Assembly: GCA_030426395.1 (NCBI GenBank)
Contig: JAUHYE010000032.1
Coordinates: 1 to 32,138, forward strand
Direction: 5' to 3'
Length of the DNA: 32,138 bases
From: Phycisphaerae bacterium
Lineage (GTDB): Bacteria > Planctomycetota > Phycisphaerae > Phycisphaerales > UBA1924
Shown in pieces: positions 17,813 to 25,880 of this stretch (positions are counted from its first letter, which is position 1; each line of letters begins with the position of its first letter). Below the pieces are notes generated by a model that was given only the letters and a program-made list of their open reading frames with translations, made no database searches and was not told the origin of the DNA. A program made the translations under genes and the position numbers.

Positions 17813-20800
17813 TCAGTCCTGGCTGTTGTTCTCGGAAGTCGACGCACGGGCGTCGCCGGCGTCCGAGCCGACCCAACTGGTGGGCTCGGTGAAGCCGTCA
17901 CGGGTCACGGTGGGCGACCACTCGAACTCCGAGAAGCTCAACGAACCCAGCAGAGCCTCGCCCAGCGTGTCGTCGATCTGGGCCTCGATGGGGCTCGACT
18001 CGTCGAAGTCGGGCGAGAGACCGACGGGTGCCGGGGTCTCGACCTTGGTCGTCGAGCCGGTGGCCTTCGTCGTGGAAGGGGTCGAGGTCGTGCCGGTGGG
18101 CTTGGTCTCGGCTGTCGCGATCGACGTCGGGGCGTTGGTGCTCGTAGTGGTCGAACCGGTGTCGACGACCTCGAGGTCGGTCGGGGTCTCGGGCTCGTCG
18201 GCCGAGGCGATGGTCTCGGTCGTGGTCTTCTCGGCCTCAAGTGAGGCAGCATCGGCGGCCATGGCCTGGATCTGATCGTGGCTGTAGACGTGGATGAAGC
18301 TGCCCTCTTCGACATACCCGAAGCCCTCATCATGGAGCAGCACATCGAGGGCCTCGTAGATGTTGACCCCAAACATCGTGGTGGTCACCGAGCCGCTCAG
18401 TTCCTTGGGCAGCACGATGTTCTGGCGCGACTGCTTGGCCAGATCACGAATCAGGGTGGGCAGCGCGGCGTCCTCGACTTCGATGTCGAAGGTCCGCGCA
18501 TCGGCGTCGTACACGATGGCCGGAGTTTGCGGCTCGGGCTCGGTCGCCTTGGTGGTCTCCACAGGCGTTTCGGTCGCATCGGCCGCGGCGCCGATCTCGG
18601 CCTTGGCGAGGCTACCGATCCAATCCGAGCTCTCGAAAGCGGTCTCGCTGGTCTCGACCTCGCTGCCGGTTTCGCTCTCGCGGGCGTCGGCCAGCTCAGT
18701 GTCGTCGAAGGTGTCCTCGGTCGCCGCGAGTGCCTCGGCCTCGGCGACGGCGGGATCGATGGTTTCGATATCAGAGTCGGTGCTGTTCTCGGTCGCAAGG
18801 GTCTCGATCGTGGTCGTCTCGGTTGTTTCGGTCGCGACAGGCCCGGTCGACTCGACCATGGGCTCGCCATCGATCGACTCGATGACCTTCACGTCGCTGG
18901 CAGTGGTCAGGGTCTCGTCGTCGAACATCAGCGAGGCGCCTTCGGCACCCAGGTCGACGGGCGTGGGCTCGAACAGGTCGCCGTGCTCGTCAAGGTAGAG
19001 GTCGAGCTCGGTGTTGAACGTGCTCTCGAGCACGCTCATGGTCGGCCAGTCGCGGGTGTTGCTGGTCAGACGCTCGAGCAGAGCGCGTGCCTGCGGCTGG
19101 TTGGGGTTGAGCGAGAGCGAGCGGCGGACGCAGTAGAGGGCCTTCTTGTTGTTGCCCTCACCGGCGTGCTGCTGGGCCTCGACGAGCAGACGCGAAGCCT
19201 GCTTGTCGCGGCTGAAGGGCAGCAGGCCCTCGCGGGTGCCAGCCACGGCGCTGTCGATCAGCTCCTTGGCGCGTTCGGCGTGCTCGGACATGATCTGGTC
19301 GTTGACGATCGTCGGCGTGATCATGAAGATGATCTCAGCACGATCGGTGCTGTCCTCGCGACCGCGGAACGGCGCGCCGATGATCGGCAGGTCGGCGATC
19401 CAGGGGAGTTGGCGACGCGTGTACTGCGTCCGCTCGCGGAAGAGGCCGCCGAGCACGATGGTCTGCCCGTCTCGGACCATAACGTTGGCGGTCAGCTCGT
19501 TGGTGGTCTCGTCGGGGATGGTCACCGCCGAGCCGCCCGAATCGGTGGCGTCGCGGATGACGGCCTCGGAGACCTGGGGCTTGAGCTCCATGCGGATGAG
19601 CCCGTCACGCGAGATGAATGGGCGGAAGTAGAGCTGGGTACCAGTGTCCAGGAACTCAACGGTCTGGGTGGTGCCCGTCTGCGTCGTGGTGCTGCTGAGG
19701 TAGCCGACGCGCTCACCGACCAGCACGCGGGCGGGCTGGCGGTTGAGCGTGAGCACCTTCGGGCGTGCGATGATCGTGGTGTCGGTCACCTCGTCGAGCA
19801 CGCGCAGGAAGGCGGCAAAGTCACCCGCCACCACGCCGGCCTTCAGCGAGGCCGGACCATCGACGCGGCCGATACTGGTGTTGACGGCGTTGGCATTCCC
19901 GTTGTCGCTGCTCGGCAGCGAAACGGGGTTGCCCAGACGATCCTCACCCTCGCCGTTGAGGAGGTTGTTGGCGGCGTTCAGCGGGCCGCCGAGGAAGTCC
20001 CCGAAGTTCATGTTGCCGATGATCGAGAAGTCGACGCCGAAGGCGTTGTTCTCGGTCAGTGCGGCCTGGAGGATGGTGGCCTCGACCAGCACCTGGCTGG
20101 GCTTGGTATCGATCTGCACGAGCAGGTCGCGGATCGCGTCGACGTTTTCCTCGAAATCAACCACCACGATGAACGCTTCGGCGGCCATGTCGTCGGCGCC
20201 AACGGGAGCGTTATCGGGAATCGAGAACTGCGCGGTCTTGCCGGGCGCCTTGATCTGCCCGTTCTCGCTCAGCAGGGCCTGAGCGAACTCGGCGGCGTCG
20301 CTCGAGTTGATGTAGTCCAGCGGGATGACCGCCGTCGTGCGCTGGCGGCTGTCCTCGATGAGGGTCTTGATCTCCTCGGCGGTGTACACGTAGATGAAGT
20401 TGCCTTCCTCGACGTAGCCGAAACCATTGACGTGGAGGATGGCGTCGAGCGCCTCGTAGAAGGTCACGCCGTAGAGCGTTGCGGTAACAGTCGCGGCCAC
20501 GTTGCGGCTGGCGACGATGTTGCGCTGGCTCTGGATCGAAAGCATCTGCAGGACGTCGGCGAGTTCCTCGTCGACGACGTGCAGGTCGACGATCAGGTGC
20601 TCGTCCACCGAGATCTCGCCCTGCATGGGGAGCTTCGCGCCCTCGCCACCCTTCGGTGCGTCGGGAACGATGAGATCCGGCGTCTTCTCGAGCGAGAACG
20701 CCTCACCGGCCTGGCCGAGTGCGGCGGAACTGCCGGCCAGGGCGCCAAGCGCCGCGGCCGAAGCGGTGGTCAGCGTCACGTTCTTCGTCGACGCGGTCTG

Positions 20801-20821
20801 CTTGTTGCTGTGAACCGTCAT
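17813..20821 (-). CDS. Secretin (GspD/PilQ superfamily) with a duplicated N-terminal short domain at its C-terminus
   Basis: A 1002-residue secretin, the outer-membrane gate of type II secretion and type IV pili. Layout: a basic, alanine-rich export signal (to ~residue 36), an STN-like short domain (78-154), an N-domain, and the secretin beta-domain at ~240-505 with VRDGQTIVLGGLFRE, PWIADLPIIGAPFR and AEIIFMITPTIV. Then come a TPR-like pair of helices (~536-586), a long acidic Thr/Glu-rich linker, a second STN-like domain (778-854) that aligns without gaps to the first, and a Thr/Ser-rich tail. Secretins normally end soon after the beta-domain, so the ~500 extra residues are unusual. ATG 20821 has GAGGGA seven bases upstream; the open frame to 21061 adds a region with no signal. 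Pseudopilin genes lie just upstream. Confidence 0.92.
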   Translation of the reverse strand: MTVHSNKQTASTKNVTLTTASAAALGALAGSSAALGQAGEAFSLEKTPDLIVPDAPKGGEGAKLPMQGEISVDEHLIVDLHVVDEELADVLQMLSIQSQRNIVASRNVAATVTATLYGVTFYEALDAILHVNGFGYVEEGNFIYVYTAEEIKTLIEDSRQRTTAVIPLDYINSSDAAEFAQALLSENGQIKAPGKTAQFSIPDNAPVGADDMAAEAFIVVVDFEENVDAIRDLLVQIDTKPSQVLVEATILQAALTENNAFGVDFSIIGNMNFGDFLGGPLNAANNLLNGEGEDRLGNPVSLPSSDNGNANAVNTSIGRVDGPASLKAGVVAGDFAAFLRVLDEVTDTTIIARPKVLTLNRQPARVLVGERVGYLSSTTTQTGTTQTVEFLDTGTQLYFRPFISRDGLIRMELKPQVSEAVIRDATDSGGSAVTIPDETTNELTANVMVRDGQTIVLGGLFRERTQYTRRQLPWIADLPIIGAPFRGREDSTDRAEIIFMITPTIVNDQIMSEHAERAKELIDSAVAGTREGLLPFSRDKQASRLLVEAQQHAGEGNNKKALYCVRRSLSLNPNQPQARALLERLTSNTRDWPTMSVLESTFNTELDLYLDEHGDLFEPTPVDLGAEGASLMFDDETLTTASDVKVIESIDGEPMVESTGPVATETTETTTIETLATENSTDSDIETIDPAVAEAEALAATEDTFDDTELADARESETGSEVETSETAFESSDWIGSLAKAEIGAAADATETPVETTKATEPEPQTPAIVYDADARTFDIEVEDAALPTLIRDLAKQSRQNIVLPKELSGSVTTTMFGVNIYEALDVLLHDEGFGYVEEGSFIHVYSHDQIQAMAADAASLEAEKTTTETIASADEPETPTDLEVVDTGSTTTSTNAPTSIATAETKPTGTTSTPSTTKATGSTTKVETPAPVGLSPDFDESSPIEAQIDDTLGEALLGSLSFSEFEWSPTVTRDGFTEPTSWVGSDAGDARASTSENNSQD

Positions 20822-21020
20822 TGAGTGTCCCTCGATCCGTGGTAAATCAGTCCATTGCCTGTCTGGTAACGGCCCCTGCGGCACGCCCACGGCAACAACC
20901 CACCTATTCCTCGACACACCACCAACCCGACTCGCCTGCCCAGCATCACAAATCGAAACAACCGGCCAACCTGTGCCGGGTGGGCAAGGCGTGCCGGTTG
21001 CGACGGGTGTGTGGGTTGGG

Positions 21021-21269
21021 CTATCGATCGGGCGCGGCGGCATCGCGATCGCGATGATCATGCGTCACGCTCTGCTGCTGTTGAGGCTTGGGATCGGCAT
21101 ACGCCTGCCGCGGCACGTCGGTCACGAGACGCAGACGCAGCCAGATGAGCGCGGTGAACAACAGCACGGCCAGGGCAATGCCAAAGCCCGAGCGTCCGAA
21201 AAACACGAGCCACTCGTGGCGGGCGTGCGTAGCCGGGTGCTGGTCGCTGTTCTGGGTGGTTGTCGCCAT
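21021..21269 (-). CDS. Small single-span membrane protein in the pseudopilin-secretin cluster
   Basis: I cannot assign this 82-residue protein to a family. A polar N-terminus (~25 residues) precedes one hydrophobic span (about residues 28-46), then Arg residues and a hydrophilic tail with a run of four Gln, ending in a charged DHRDRDAAAPDR. GGAGG lies nine bases before the ATG at 21269, which supports it as a real gene despite its size. It sits between the GspH-like pseudopilin and the secretin, where type II and type IV systems keep inner-membrane linker proteins such as GspC or PilP/PilN. A much reduced linker role is possible, but nothing in the sequence shows it. Confidence 0.65.
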   Translation of the reverse strand: MATTTQNSDQHPATHARHEWLVFFGRSGFGIALAVLLFTALIWLRLRLVTDVPRQAYADPKPQQQQSVTHDHRDRDAAAPDR

Positions 21270-21351
21270 GGCGTGATGCCTCCGACAGATTTGTCGGCTG
21301 GCGAAGGATCACAATTGAGGGGAAGTACGAGCCGCCGAGTACAAGCCCGAT

Positions 21352-21876
21352 TTACTCGCGCTCGACCAGGACTCGGCCGGTATAGGCCTCGACCGTGATG
21401 CGGAAGGTCTGGCCAATCGCGTCGCGGATCCGGATAACACCGCCCGAGCTCGGCCGGTCGCCGGTGGCGGTCTCGACCGGGCCGCCCAACTCGTCGAAGA
21501 TCAGGATGTTATCGCCATCGAAGTCGACCTCGATGATGGCGGCGCCGGCGGTGCGGTCTTCGTCGAAGACGACCTCGTAGCGTGCGCCATCGCGGGTGAT
21601 GTCGAAAAGCGCATCCACGTCCGGATCGATCACCGATCCTCGGACTTCGCACAAGACGTACCGGCCCTCACCCTCGTAGAACACGATGGCCCGGCGAGAC
21701 TGGTACGCCACGGCATCGCTCTGTGCGAAGGTGATGTCGGCCACAAGCTCGCGGACGGCGGCCTGGACACGCAGGTTGCCCGCCGAACTCATCGACGGGA
21801 CCACCATGGCGGCGGCCGTCCCCAGGATGGCGACGACCACCAGAACCTCGAGAAGGGTGTACGCGCGGGCGCGCAT
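21352..21876 (-). CDS. GspH/FimT-like minor pseudopilin
   Basis: A 174-residue prepilin. The leader is only four residues (MRAR) plus Ala, then YTLLEVLVVVAILGTAAAMVVP with Glu at mature position 5; both the Ala before the cut and Tyr as first mature residue depart from the usual G-F pair. The body has the GspH/FimT style: RVQAAVRELVADITFAQSDAVAYQSRRAIVFYE followed by beta-strand-rich sequence ending with RITVEAYTGRVLVERE. Such minor pseudopilins start or cap the pseudopilus. AAAGGT stands six bases before the ATG at 21876. The second pseudopilin gene ends 15 bp upstream, so the two are almost certainly in one transcript. Confidence 0.87.
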   Translation of the reverse strand: MRARAYTLLEVLVVVAILGTAAAMVVPSMSSAGNLRVQAAVRELVADITFAQSDAVAYQSRRAIVFYEGEGRYVLCEVRGSVIDPDVDALFDITRDGARYEVVFDEDRTAGAAIIEVDFDGDNILIFDELGGPVETATGDRPSSGGVIRIRDAIGQTFRITVEAYTGRVLVERE

Positions 21877-21891
21877 GGGTCGACCTTTCGA

Positions 21892-22335
21892 TTACGGGAG
21901 CTTGGGCAGCGGGATATCCTGGTCGTCGAAGCCGCCGGCCCACACGCGGCCGGTGGTGGCGTCGAAGATCCAGGCATGATCGGTCTGGAACGTGGTATCG
22001 GGCCCGCCGCCATACACGATGACGCGTCGGTTGTCACCGCCGACGTAAGCGTTCACGGGCGGCGCCATGAGATAGTTACCATCATCGTTCACGATCTGGC
22101 CCCAGGTGCCGTCGCCCTCCTCGATGGTCGGGAAGGCGTCCTCACGGGAGCGATAGACCACGACGTGCTGGCGGATCTTGTTCAGGTCGTAGAGCGTGGC
22201 GTTGACCTGCGACTCCTCCTGGGCGCCCACCATCTGCGGGACGACGATCGCCGCCAGCAGCGAGAGGATCACCACCACGATGAGGATCTCGACCAGCGTA
22301 AACGCAGCCCGGACGCGAACCTTGACCTGAGCCAT
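21892..22335 (-). CDS. GspG-like pseudopilin, paralogue 2
   Basis: A 147-residue prepilin with the leader MAQVKVRVRA then AFTLVEILIVVVILSLLAAIVVPQ, with Glu at mature position 5 and cleavage after Ala. The helix region ESQVNATLYDLNKIRQHVVVYRSR is GspG-like. The C-terminal part shares with the neighbouring pseudopilin the pattern W-(I/V)-(F/Y)-D-x-x-TGR-(V/I)-W-x-x-GFD (here HAWIFDATTGRVWAGGFDD), suggesting the two arose by duplication. GGAGG stands eight bases before ATG 22335; the frame continues to 22371, but an N-terminal extension would spoil the short prepilin leader. It lies 91 bp downstream of the first pseudopilin gene. Confidence 0.88.
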   Translation of the reverse strand: MAQVKVRVRAAFTLVEILIVVVILSLLAAIVVPQMVGAQEESQVNATLYDLNKIRQHVVVYRSREDAFPTIEEGDGTWGQIVNDDGNYLMAPPVNAYVGGDNRRVIVYGGGPDTTFQTDHAWIFDATTGRVWAGGFDDQDIPLPKLP

Positions 22336-22426
22336 GCCCAAAACCTCCGTCGATCCCCTGCCGCACTGCAAAGCCCGATCCGGGCGCTAACCCGGAGCGG
22401 ACGGGAGTCATGAGAATCGGAGCGGA

Positions 22427-22888
22427 TTACGGGATCCACTCGCCCTCGACCTCGTCGAAGCCGTTCATCCAGATGCGACCGGTGGCCTCGTCGTAAACCC
22501 AGCCCTCGTCGTCGGCGGCGACGGCGGTGGTGGGAGCGGCGGTGCCAGCGATCACGTCACTGGTGCCGGTGCGGGGATTCTGAGGAGCAACGCGGAGGTA
22601 GTCCGCGTTGACCACACCGATCCAGCCGCCTGCGGGCTCGGCAGTCAGGGCGATCTGCGAGTCATCGAAGAGGTCGGCCAGAGCCGGCGGGTTGCCGTTG
22701 TTGCGAACGCGGAACAGCTCGATCTGGTTGCGAACCGTCTGGAGCTGGCTCTCCGCGCTGCTGATCTGGGCCTCTTCGCTGGCGCTGGTGAACTGGGGAA
22801 TGACGATCGCGGCAAGAATGCCGAGGATCACCACGACGATCAGAATTTCAACAAGCGTAAACGCCTTACGAACCTGTGCGCGCATCAT
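22427..22888 (-). CDS. GspG-like major pseudopilin, paralogue 1
   Basis: A 153-residue prepilin, first in the cluster. The leader MMRAQVRKA precedes FTLVEILIVVVILGILAAIV and IPQF, with Glu at mature position 5 and cleavage after Ala. EEAQISSAESQLQTVRNQIELFRVRNNGNPP matches the GspG helix and the loop after it; the C-terminus (GWVYDEATGRIWMNGFDE) is shared with paralogue 2. As first gene of the cluster with the most regular sequence it is the best candidate for the main fibre subunit. Two ATGs in a row (22888, 22885) follow GGAGGG; the first is used. The open frame to 22978 would add 30 residues before the leader and is rejected. Confidence 0.9.
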   Translation of the reverse strand: MMRAQVRKAFTLVEILIVVVILGILAAIVIPQFTSASEEAQISSAESQLQTVRNQIELFRVRNNGNPPALADLFDDSQIALTAEPAGGWIGVVNADYLRVAPQNPRTGTSDVIAGTAAPTTAVAADDEGWVYDEATGRIWMNGFDEVEGEWIP

Positions 22889-23163
22889 TGCGTGCCCTCC
22901 ATAGGTACCCGCCGCCCGAGCTCTCGCCGAACCTCTCGGCATCGCGTCGTCACGCTCGCGCGGGCGACCCTCTGTCACGGCCCGCGGCGGACACCATGCC
23001 AGCCGCGGCCACTCCCAGCATCGGATTCACCGTGACCGCGATCCGGTGCTTGGGCGATGCCGAGCGGGAAACGGTGTGGGTTGTGACGGCTGGTCCTCTT
23101 GTCATGGGGGGCCGAGGGGGATTTGGCGTTATCGAACCTGGCGATTGTCGGAAATCGCGCATG
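22889..23163. other. Gene-free region upstream of the pseudopilin cluster
   Basis: No credible gene is seen between the first pseudopilin start and the terminator of the HEAT-type gene. The cluster's promoter should lie here. I found no convincing -35/-10 pair and no -24/-12 (sigma-54) pair on the minus strand. Short open frames in the region have no ribosome binding site and look random. Confidence 0.5.
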
Positions 23164-23190
23164 GAAAAGCCCGGGCTAGCGCCCGGGCCT
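23164..23190 (-). terminator. Intrinsic terminator after the HEAT-type protein gene
   Basis: GCCCGGGC (23169-23176) and GCCCGGGC (23181-23188) form an 8-bp all-GC stem around the loop TAGC. On the minus strand the stem is followed by CTTTTCC. It lies about 30 bp past the TAA at 23221 and separates that gene from the pseudopilin cluster. Confidence 0.75.
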
Positions 23191-23220
23191 CGCTGGAGAA
23201 CATGTTGCTTTCGGAACCGC

Positions 23221-25392
23221 TTAGCCGCGGCCGTCGAGGATCAGACCGGCCAGGTCCTCGCTAGGCACGCCGAGCGAGCCGAGCAGGCCGGCGGCGGCGA
23301 TGGCCTCGGCATCATCGCCGTCACGGGCAATCTGGAGCAAACGCTGGATCTGACGCTCCAGGAGTTGGTTGCCGTTGCGGCGGGCCGAGTTGGCCGTGTG
23401 GCCGAGCAGCGCCACGCGCTGGGCGCCCTGGGCCTGGATAGCACGATCGAAGATGGCCTGCTGGGCGTTGGCCTCATCGATCCAGGAGAGCAACTCGGCG
23501 AGGCGGAGCTCCATGAGGCCGTCGTCTTCTTCGAGCGCCTGCACCAGTTGGCTGGTGGCGTCGGAAGCAACGATGACGGCGTTGTTGGAGATCGCCAGTT
23601 CGAGCAGGGCGTCGATGGACTCGGCGGCGTAGATCGTCGCCTCTTCCTCCGAGATCGCGCCACCAAGGGCACGCTCGGACAGGTCCTCGATGGTGGCGCG
23701 CATCTGCTCGCTGCGGATGCCGGCCGTGCGGATCTCGATGGAGCGATCCGAGCCGTAGCGGCGGTTAAGTTCGATCTCGTCGGCGCCGCCCGAGAGCATC
23801 AGCAACGGGGCCGCCATCAGACGGTTGGTGGCGCGCATCTGGGTGACCAGGCCTACCGACTGATCAAGGGGCAGGCTGGCGACGACCAGATCCACGCTCG
23901 CGGCGGTCTCGTACTCCTGCTGCAAAGCGCCCAGCGACTCCCCGGCGGGGCTCACGCGGTAGCCCATGCCCTCGAGCATGCGTTGCAGGCCGCGGCCGAC
24001 TTCCGGGTCGCTCGCAACGACCAACGCGTAGCGGTCGGTGGCGCCGCGGATCGAAGAGGCCAGGATCGGGGCAACCAAGTCGCTGCGCTCGAAGGACTGA
24101 CGCGGCTGGGCGTGGGCGAAGGCCAACGCGGCCTCGTACTGCACGCGGCGGTTGGGATAGGTCAGCGAGGCGACCAGCGGCTGCTGGTTGCCCGAGGCGC
24201 CCACCCACAGGTCCTGCCCGCCGGCGGTCTTGCCGATCGCTTCGATGGCCTTGCGGGCGAGTTGGGTGTTGCTGGTGGCCAGGGCGCGGGATAGCACGTT
24301 CTGAGCGATCGTCGAGCCCGACGCGACGGCGTAGTACATCGGCTCACGCAGGCCCAGATCGAGGTTGGCGTTCTCGGGACGCTCGATGTCCAGACGCAGG
24401 TACGACGCGACCCACAGGGCGGCGGCGGCTGCGTTGGGCGTGCGGACCAGGCGGAGCGAATCCTCGCTCAGACGCATGGCCATCATCTCGTGGTAAACCT
24501 CGGTGGGCGCCGAGCTGAACAGCAGCCCGCCCGCGGTGGCCTCATAGCGCCACATGGGCTGGGTGGCCTCACCGGGGAAGCTGGTAACGCCGGCGTCCTC
24601 GGACGAGTAGTTCTCGGCGATCTCGACATAGAGCTCGTTGGCCCGGCCGTTGGCCTCGCCGGTCACGCTCTCGACGGCACGCTGGGCGGCCTCGCGAACG
24701 GGGCCGTTGCTCGTTGTCTGGGCGACCTCTGCCAGGAAGGGCGCGGCGGTGTCATACCCAATCTGGCCGAGCAGGTCGGCGATGGCCCGCTGAGTCTGCG
24801 GGGTGGTGTCGCGGAGGGCCACGCTCAACGGCATCACGGCCTGCTGGCCGAGTTGCACCAGCACGGCGCGGACTTCGCGGACCAGGGCAGGGTCGGCGCC
24901 CTCGTCGATCACGCGGAGGAGCTGGGGCACGGCGTACTCGCCGGCGGCCACCAGACGCTCCTTGGCGATCAGCCGGCCGCGGAGCGGGCCGGTGAGCATG
25001 GCGATGTTCTCGGCGATCTCCTGCGGATCGCGGGCCCGCTGCAGGCGTCCCTCGCTGTAGAGCTTGCGGAGGGCGGCGGCCTGCGACTCGGCCAGGCCCG
25101 AGCGGATGGCCTCGCTCACGGCGCGATCGAAGCGGTCGCTCAGGCCGGCGCCTTCGACCAGGTCCACGAACTCGCGCGGATCGATGCCACGCCCGAGAAG
25201 CTGGGCGGCGTAGTCGGCGGCGACGTCGTCGCGATCAATAAAGACAAAATGGATGAACTCGTCGAGGAGTTGGCGATCGGTCAGGCGATCGGGGCCTTCC
25301 TGGGCGAGGGCCGGGGCGGCCAGATGGGTCGATAGGGCCAATGCCAGGCAGCCGGCGAAGGTTGGCAGGGTCGATCGCGAGAACTTGGGCAC
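23221..25392 (-). CDS. Exported HEAT-repeat-like protein with an internal degenerate receiver domain
   Basis: A 723-residue protein with a Sec signal (hydrophobic ~10-24, cleavage near APALAQ at ~30). Residues ~130-260 contain HEAT-like helical pairs (AVPQLLRVIDEGADPALVRE, VMPLSVALRDTTPQTQRAIA, AAPFLAEVAQTTSNGPVREA), and helical repeats resume at ~350-430 and ~600-715. Residues ~452-570 read like a response-regulator receiver (YALVVASDPEVGRGLQRMLE then GMGYRV), but the paired acidic residues are Ala-Ser, the phospho-acceptor Asp is Ser506 (VVASLPL) and the conserved Lys is missing. It is probably a periplasmic protein-binding scaffold; the function is unknown. GTG 25392 is chosen over GTG 25401 because AGGAG lies eight bases before the former and touches the latter. 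Confidence 0.8.
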   Translation of the reverse strand: MPKFSRSTLPTFAGCLALALSTHLAAPALAQEGPDRLTDRQLLDEFIHFVFIDRDDVAADYAAQLLGRGIDPREFVDLVEGAGLSDRFDRAVSEAIRSGLAESQAAALRKLYSEGRLQRARDPQEIAENIAMLTGPLRGRLIAKERLVAAGEYAVPQLLRVIDEGADPALVREVRAVLVQLGQQAVMPLSVALRDTTPQTQRAIADLLGQIGYDTAAPFLAEVAQTTSNGPVREAAQRAVESVTGEANGRANELYVEIAENYSSEDAGVTSFPGEATQPMWRYEATAGGLLFSSAPTEVYHEMMAMRLSEDSLRLVRTPNAAAAALWVASYLRLDIERPENANLDLGLREPMYYAVASGSTIAQNVLSRALATSNTQLARKAIEAIGKTAGGQDLWVGASGNQQPLVASLTYPNRRVQYEAALAFAHAQPRQSFERSDLVAPILASSIRGATDRYALVVASDPEVGRGLQRMLEGMGYRVSPAGESLGALQQEYETAASVDLVVASLPLDQSVGLVTQMRATNRLMAAPLLMLSGGADEIELNRRYGSDRSIEIRTAGIRSEQMRATIEDLSERALGGAISEEEATIYAAESIDALLELAISNNAVIVASDATSQLVQALEEDDGLMELRLAELLSWIDEANAQQAIFDRAIQAQGAQRVALLGHTANSARRNGNQLLERQIQRLLQIARDGDDAEAIAAAGLLGSLGVPSEDLAGLILDGRG

Positions 25393-25880
25393 GAGCTGCA
25401 CTCCTCTACTTCATCAGTTCGGTGAGGCGAGAATCGGATTCCTGAGGGCTGAAACGAGTCCACGCCGACCCCGATCGGCCGGCATACGGGCCCAAGCCGG
25501 GGGTCGAGAGGATAGACCAGTGCCGCCCCGAAGGTTACAGCGGAAATACGGACCTGGGTCTGGTGGGTGACGGTACGGGAGACCGGCCGGTCTGGATGCA
25601 GCTTCTGGCCCTCTGGAGATGCCACTCCGGACGTCGGCCGGGCCTCTGCTGGCCGCAGGTCCACCATTGGGGCTCCCATTATGCTGCACCGATAGCTATG
25701 GGGGTTCGTCCCAAAAGTGGGCTCCAGACCCACCAATGTCCGCCTAACCCACAGAAATTGCAGGGTTTATGCCGCATTCATCGCTGTCGGTGTGAAGCGA
25801 TCCACCGTTGCAGCCGATTTCTGTGTCGTCCGCAGCAGGACGCCGCGCTCGGGGCGCTGGCAAGGGATGTGAGGTGTGCA
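25393..25880. other. Gene-free divergent region between the HEAT-type protein and the HTH-receiver gene
   Basis: This ~490-bp gap must hold the promoters of two divergent genes. No tRNA, riboswitch or credible small gene was recognised. The open frames that cross it (for example minus strand to 25736, plus strand from 25563) lack plausible starts and use the wrong codon pattern. Positions 25675-25780 are richer in A and T than the flanks. AGGAG for the minus-strand gene lies at 25401-25405. Confidence 0.5.
25401..25405 (-). promoter_or_regulatory. Shine-Dalgarno deciding between two GTG starts
   Basis: AGGAG on the minus strand lies eight bases from GTG 25392 but overlaps the region immediately before GTG 25401, so the downstream GTG is favoured for the exported HEAT-type protein. 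Confidence 0.6.

Noticed and set aside
18278-20824. 848-codon plus-strand open frame
   Set aside because: It is antisense to the secretin, whose motifs are unmistakable; the frame is kept open by GC-rich codon bias and shows no domain.
22889-22978. Longer start for the first pseudopilin (30 extra residues)
   Set aside because: The extension would bury the short basic prepilin leader, and GGAGGG sits just before the ATG at 22888.
25281-25736. Minus-strand frame crossing the start of the HEAT-type gene
   Set aside because: It overlaps a gene with a clear signal peptide and ribosome site in another frame, and has no motif of its own.
25670-25740. Possible tRNA, because of a GGTTCG-like T-loop
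   Set aside because: The putative T stem has only three pairs, and no matching acceptor or anticodon arm can be drawn.
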